NCBI GenBank assembly: GCA_003135035.1
Contig: PLDE01000077.1
Coordinates: 1 to 6,959, forward strand
DNA length: 6,959 nucleotides
Origin: Candidatus Dormiibacterota bacterium
GTDB taxonomy: Bacteria > Chloroflexota > Dormibacteria > Aeolococcales > Bog-877
Direction: 5' to 3'
The notes beneath the pieces were generated by a model that did no database searches, had not been told where the DNA came from, and was given only the letters and a program-made list of their open reading frames with translations. The position numbers and the translations under genes were made by a program. Below are positions 6,103 to 6,959 of the stretch, one piece after another. Each line of letters starts with the position of its first letter. Positions within the stretch are counted from its first letter, which is position 1.

Positions 6103-6606
6103 TTGCTAGTCCTAGGGCTGGACCCGGGTCTGGCGCTCACCGGCTGGGCCCTGGTCGACGGCGGCGGAGGGCGGGTGACCCTGCGAGGCGCTGGCGTCTG
6201 GTCCACCCCGGCCCACGAGGAGGCGGGCCGACGGCTGCTCTCGCTCTGGGAGAGCTTTGACCAACTGGTGGCTCACCACCATCCCGAGGCGGTCTCCTTG
6301 GAGCGCCTCTACTTCAGCCGCAACGTATCCACCGCGATGGCGGTAAGCCAGGCTCGCGGGGTGCTCGTCTGTGCTGCGGCCAAAGCCGGGCTCGAACTGC
6401 ACGAGTACACCCCAGGTGAGATCAAGCAGGCGGTGACCGGGAGTGGCTCGGCACCCAAGCAGCAGGTAGCCAAACTGGTGCGGTTGCTGCTCGGGGAGGG
6501 GGTACCGCTTCGCCCCGACGACATCACCGACGCCTGTGCCGTGGGGATTTGCCACCAGCACGCTTCCGGACTGCGCCGGGCCCTGGCGCTGGGAGCAGGG
6601 CGTTGA
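6103..6606 (+). CDS. ruvC: Holliday junction resolvase RuvC
   Basis: This endonuclease cuts Holliday junctions symmetrically during late homologous recombination, working with RuvAB. The protein has 167 residues (E. coli 173). The four acidic active-site residues are in place: D7 in LGLDPG, E67 in SLERLYF, and the D-x-x-D pair D140/D143 in DDITDACAVGICH. Also typical are YFSRNVSTAMAVSQARGV (70-87) and YTPGEIKQAVTGSGSAPKQQV (102-122). The TTG at 6103 places the catalytic Asp at position 7 as in E. coli, which supports this start although the ribosome-binding site is weak (GGCGGGA). The TGA stop overlaps the ruvA start in TTGA. All catalytic residues are present, so it should be active. Confidence 0.96.
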   Translation: MLVLGLDPGLALTGWALVDGGGGRVTLRGAGVWSTPAHEEAGRRLLSLWESFDQLVAHHHPEAVSLERLYFSRNVSTAMAVSQARGVLVCAAAKAGLELHEYTPGEIKQAVTGSGSAPKQQVAKLVRLLLGEGVPLRPDDITDACAVGICHQHASGLRRALALGAGR

Positions 6607-6959
6607 TCGCTTCTCTCCGCGGGTCGGTGGTCCGAGTGGACGACGAGTGGGCGGTGGTGGAAGTCGGTGGGGTCGGATACCAGGTCTTCGTCCACCCGCG
6701 AATGGGCGCCCAGCTGATGGGGGAGACCGGAGAAGTCACCCTGCAAATTCACACTGTCGTCCGGGAGGACGCCATCTCCCTGTTTGGATTCCTCTCCAAC
6801 GAGGAACTCGTCTTCTTCCGCTACCTGCTCACCGTGGAGCGGATCGGACCCAAGGCGGCACTGGCGATTCTGGCCCGGGCAGAGTGGCCTTCCCTGGTGG
6901 CGGCCATCATGCGAGAGGATCACGCCCTCTTGGCGTCGGTTCCCGGTATAGGCTCCAAG
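6603..6959 (+). CDS. ruvA: Holliday junction DNA helicase subunit RuvA, 3'-truncated by window
   Basis: RuvA binds the four-way junction as a tetramer and loads the RuvB motor for branch migration. Only 119 of about 200 residues are in the window. The frame runs to the last base without a stop. The start is TTG at 6603, overlapping the ruvC stop by 4 bases, with GGAG at 6592-6595 as ribosome-binding site. Domain I (OB fold, 1-62) begins MIASLRG and contains EVGGVGYQV (20-28). The acidic pin E55-D56 (VVREDAISLFGF) sits at the same numbers as in E. coli. Two helix-hairpin-helix motifs follow: ERIGPKAALAIL (79-90), where the first hairpin glycine is replaced by R80, and VPGIGSK (113-119), which is standard. 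The RuvB-binding domain III is beyond the window. Coupling to ruvC is likely. Confidence 0.95.
   Translation, partial: MIASLRGSVVRVDDEWAVVEVGGVGYQVFVHPRMGAQLMGETGEVTLQIHTVVREDAISLFGFLSNEELVFFRYLLTVERIGPKAALAILARAEWPSLVAAIMREDHALLASVPGIGSK

Noticed and set aside
6309..6923. 204-codon minus-strand frame opposite ruvC and ruvA
   Set aside because: It is a shadow of two well-conserved plus-strand genes and resembles no family I know.
1..6959. CRISPR array, insertion sequence, prophage or toxin-antitoxin module
   Set aside because: There are no regularly spaced repeats, transposase, integrase or phage genes, and no att-like duplication; all genes are housekeeping.

Overview
The window looks like a piece of a high-GC bacterial chromosome, most likely an actinomycetote, possibly an acidimicrobiia-like lineage; the class is an inference. 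The reasons are the strong G/C bias at third codon positions, the exclusive use of GTG and TTG at the six gene starts I assign, weak or absent U-tracts, and the mpg-tyrS adjacency, which I recall from Mycobacterium tuberculosis. All protein genes lie on the + strand, and nothing points to phage, plasmid or insertion-sequence origin.

Layout: (1) bases 2-2131, the 3' part of pheT (phenylalanyl-tRNA synthetase beta chain, cut by the window start); (2) 2128-2892, a class I SAM-dependent methyltransferase overlapping pheT by 4 bases; (3) 2943-3578, mpg, an AAG-type 3-methyladenine DNA glycosylase with a C-terminal tail encoded across hairpins; (4) 3579-3950, a 372-base stretch without a convincing gene, holding several short inverted repeats and a possible tyrS promoter at its end; (5) 3951-5138, tyrS of the TyrZ-like type; (6) 5139-5317, a spacer with a weak terminator and candidate promoters; (7) 5318-6061, yebC; (8) 6103-6606, ruvC; (9) 6603-6959, the first 119 codons of ruvA, cut by the window end and overlapping ruvC by 4 bases.

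The genes fall into two housekeeping themes. PheT and TyrS charge tRNA with Phe and Tyr, and YebC is a translation factor. Mpg starts base excision repair of alkylated purines, while RuvC and RuvA process Holliday junctions. yebC-ruvC-ruvA is a classic arrangement and probably continues into ruvB beyond the window. pheT-methyltransferase and ruvC-ruvA are probably translationally coupled.

I do not see a convincing new system. The parts most worth a second look are the hairpin cluster at the end of mpg with its alternative pairings (3484-3597), the possible minus-strand transcript ending there, the apparently SD-less and perhaps leaderless tyrS start, and an altered helix-hairpin-helix in RuvA.
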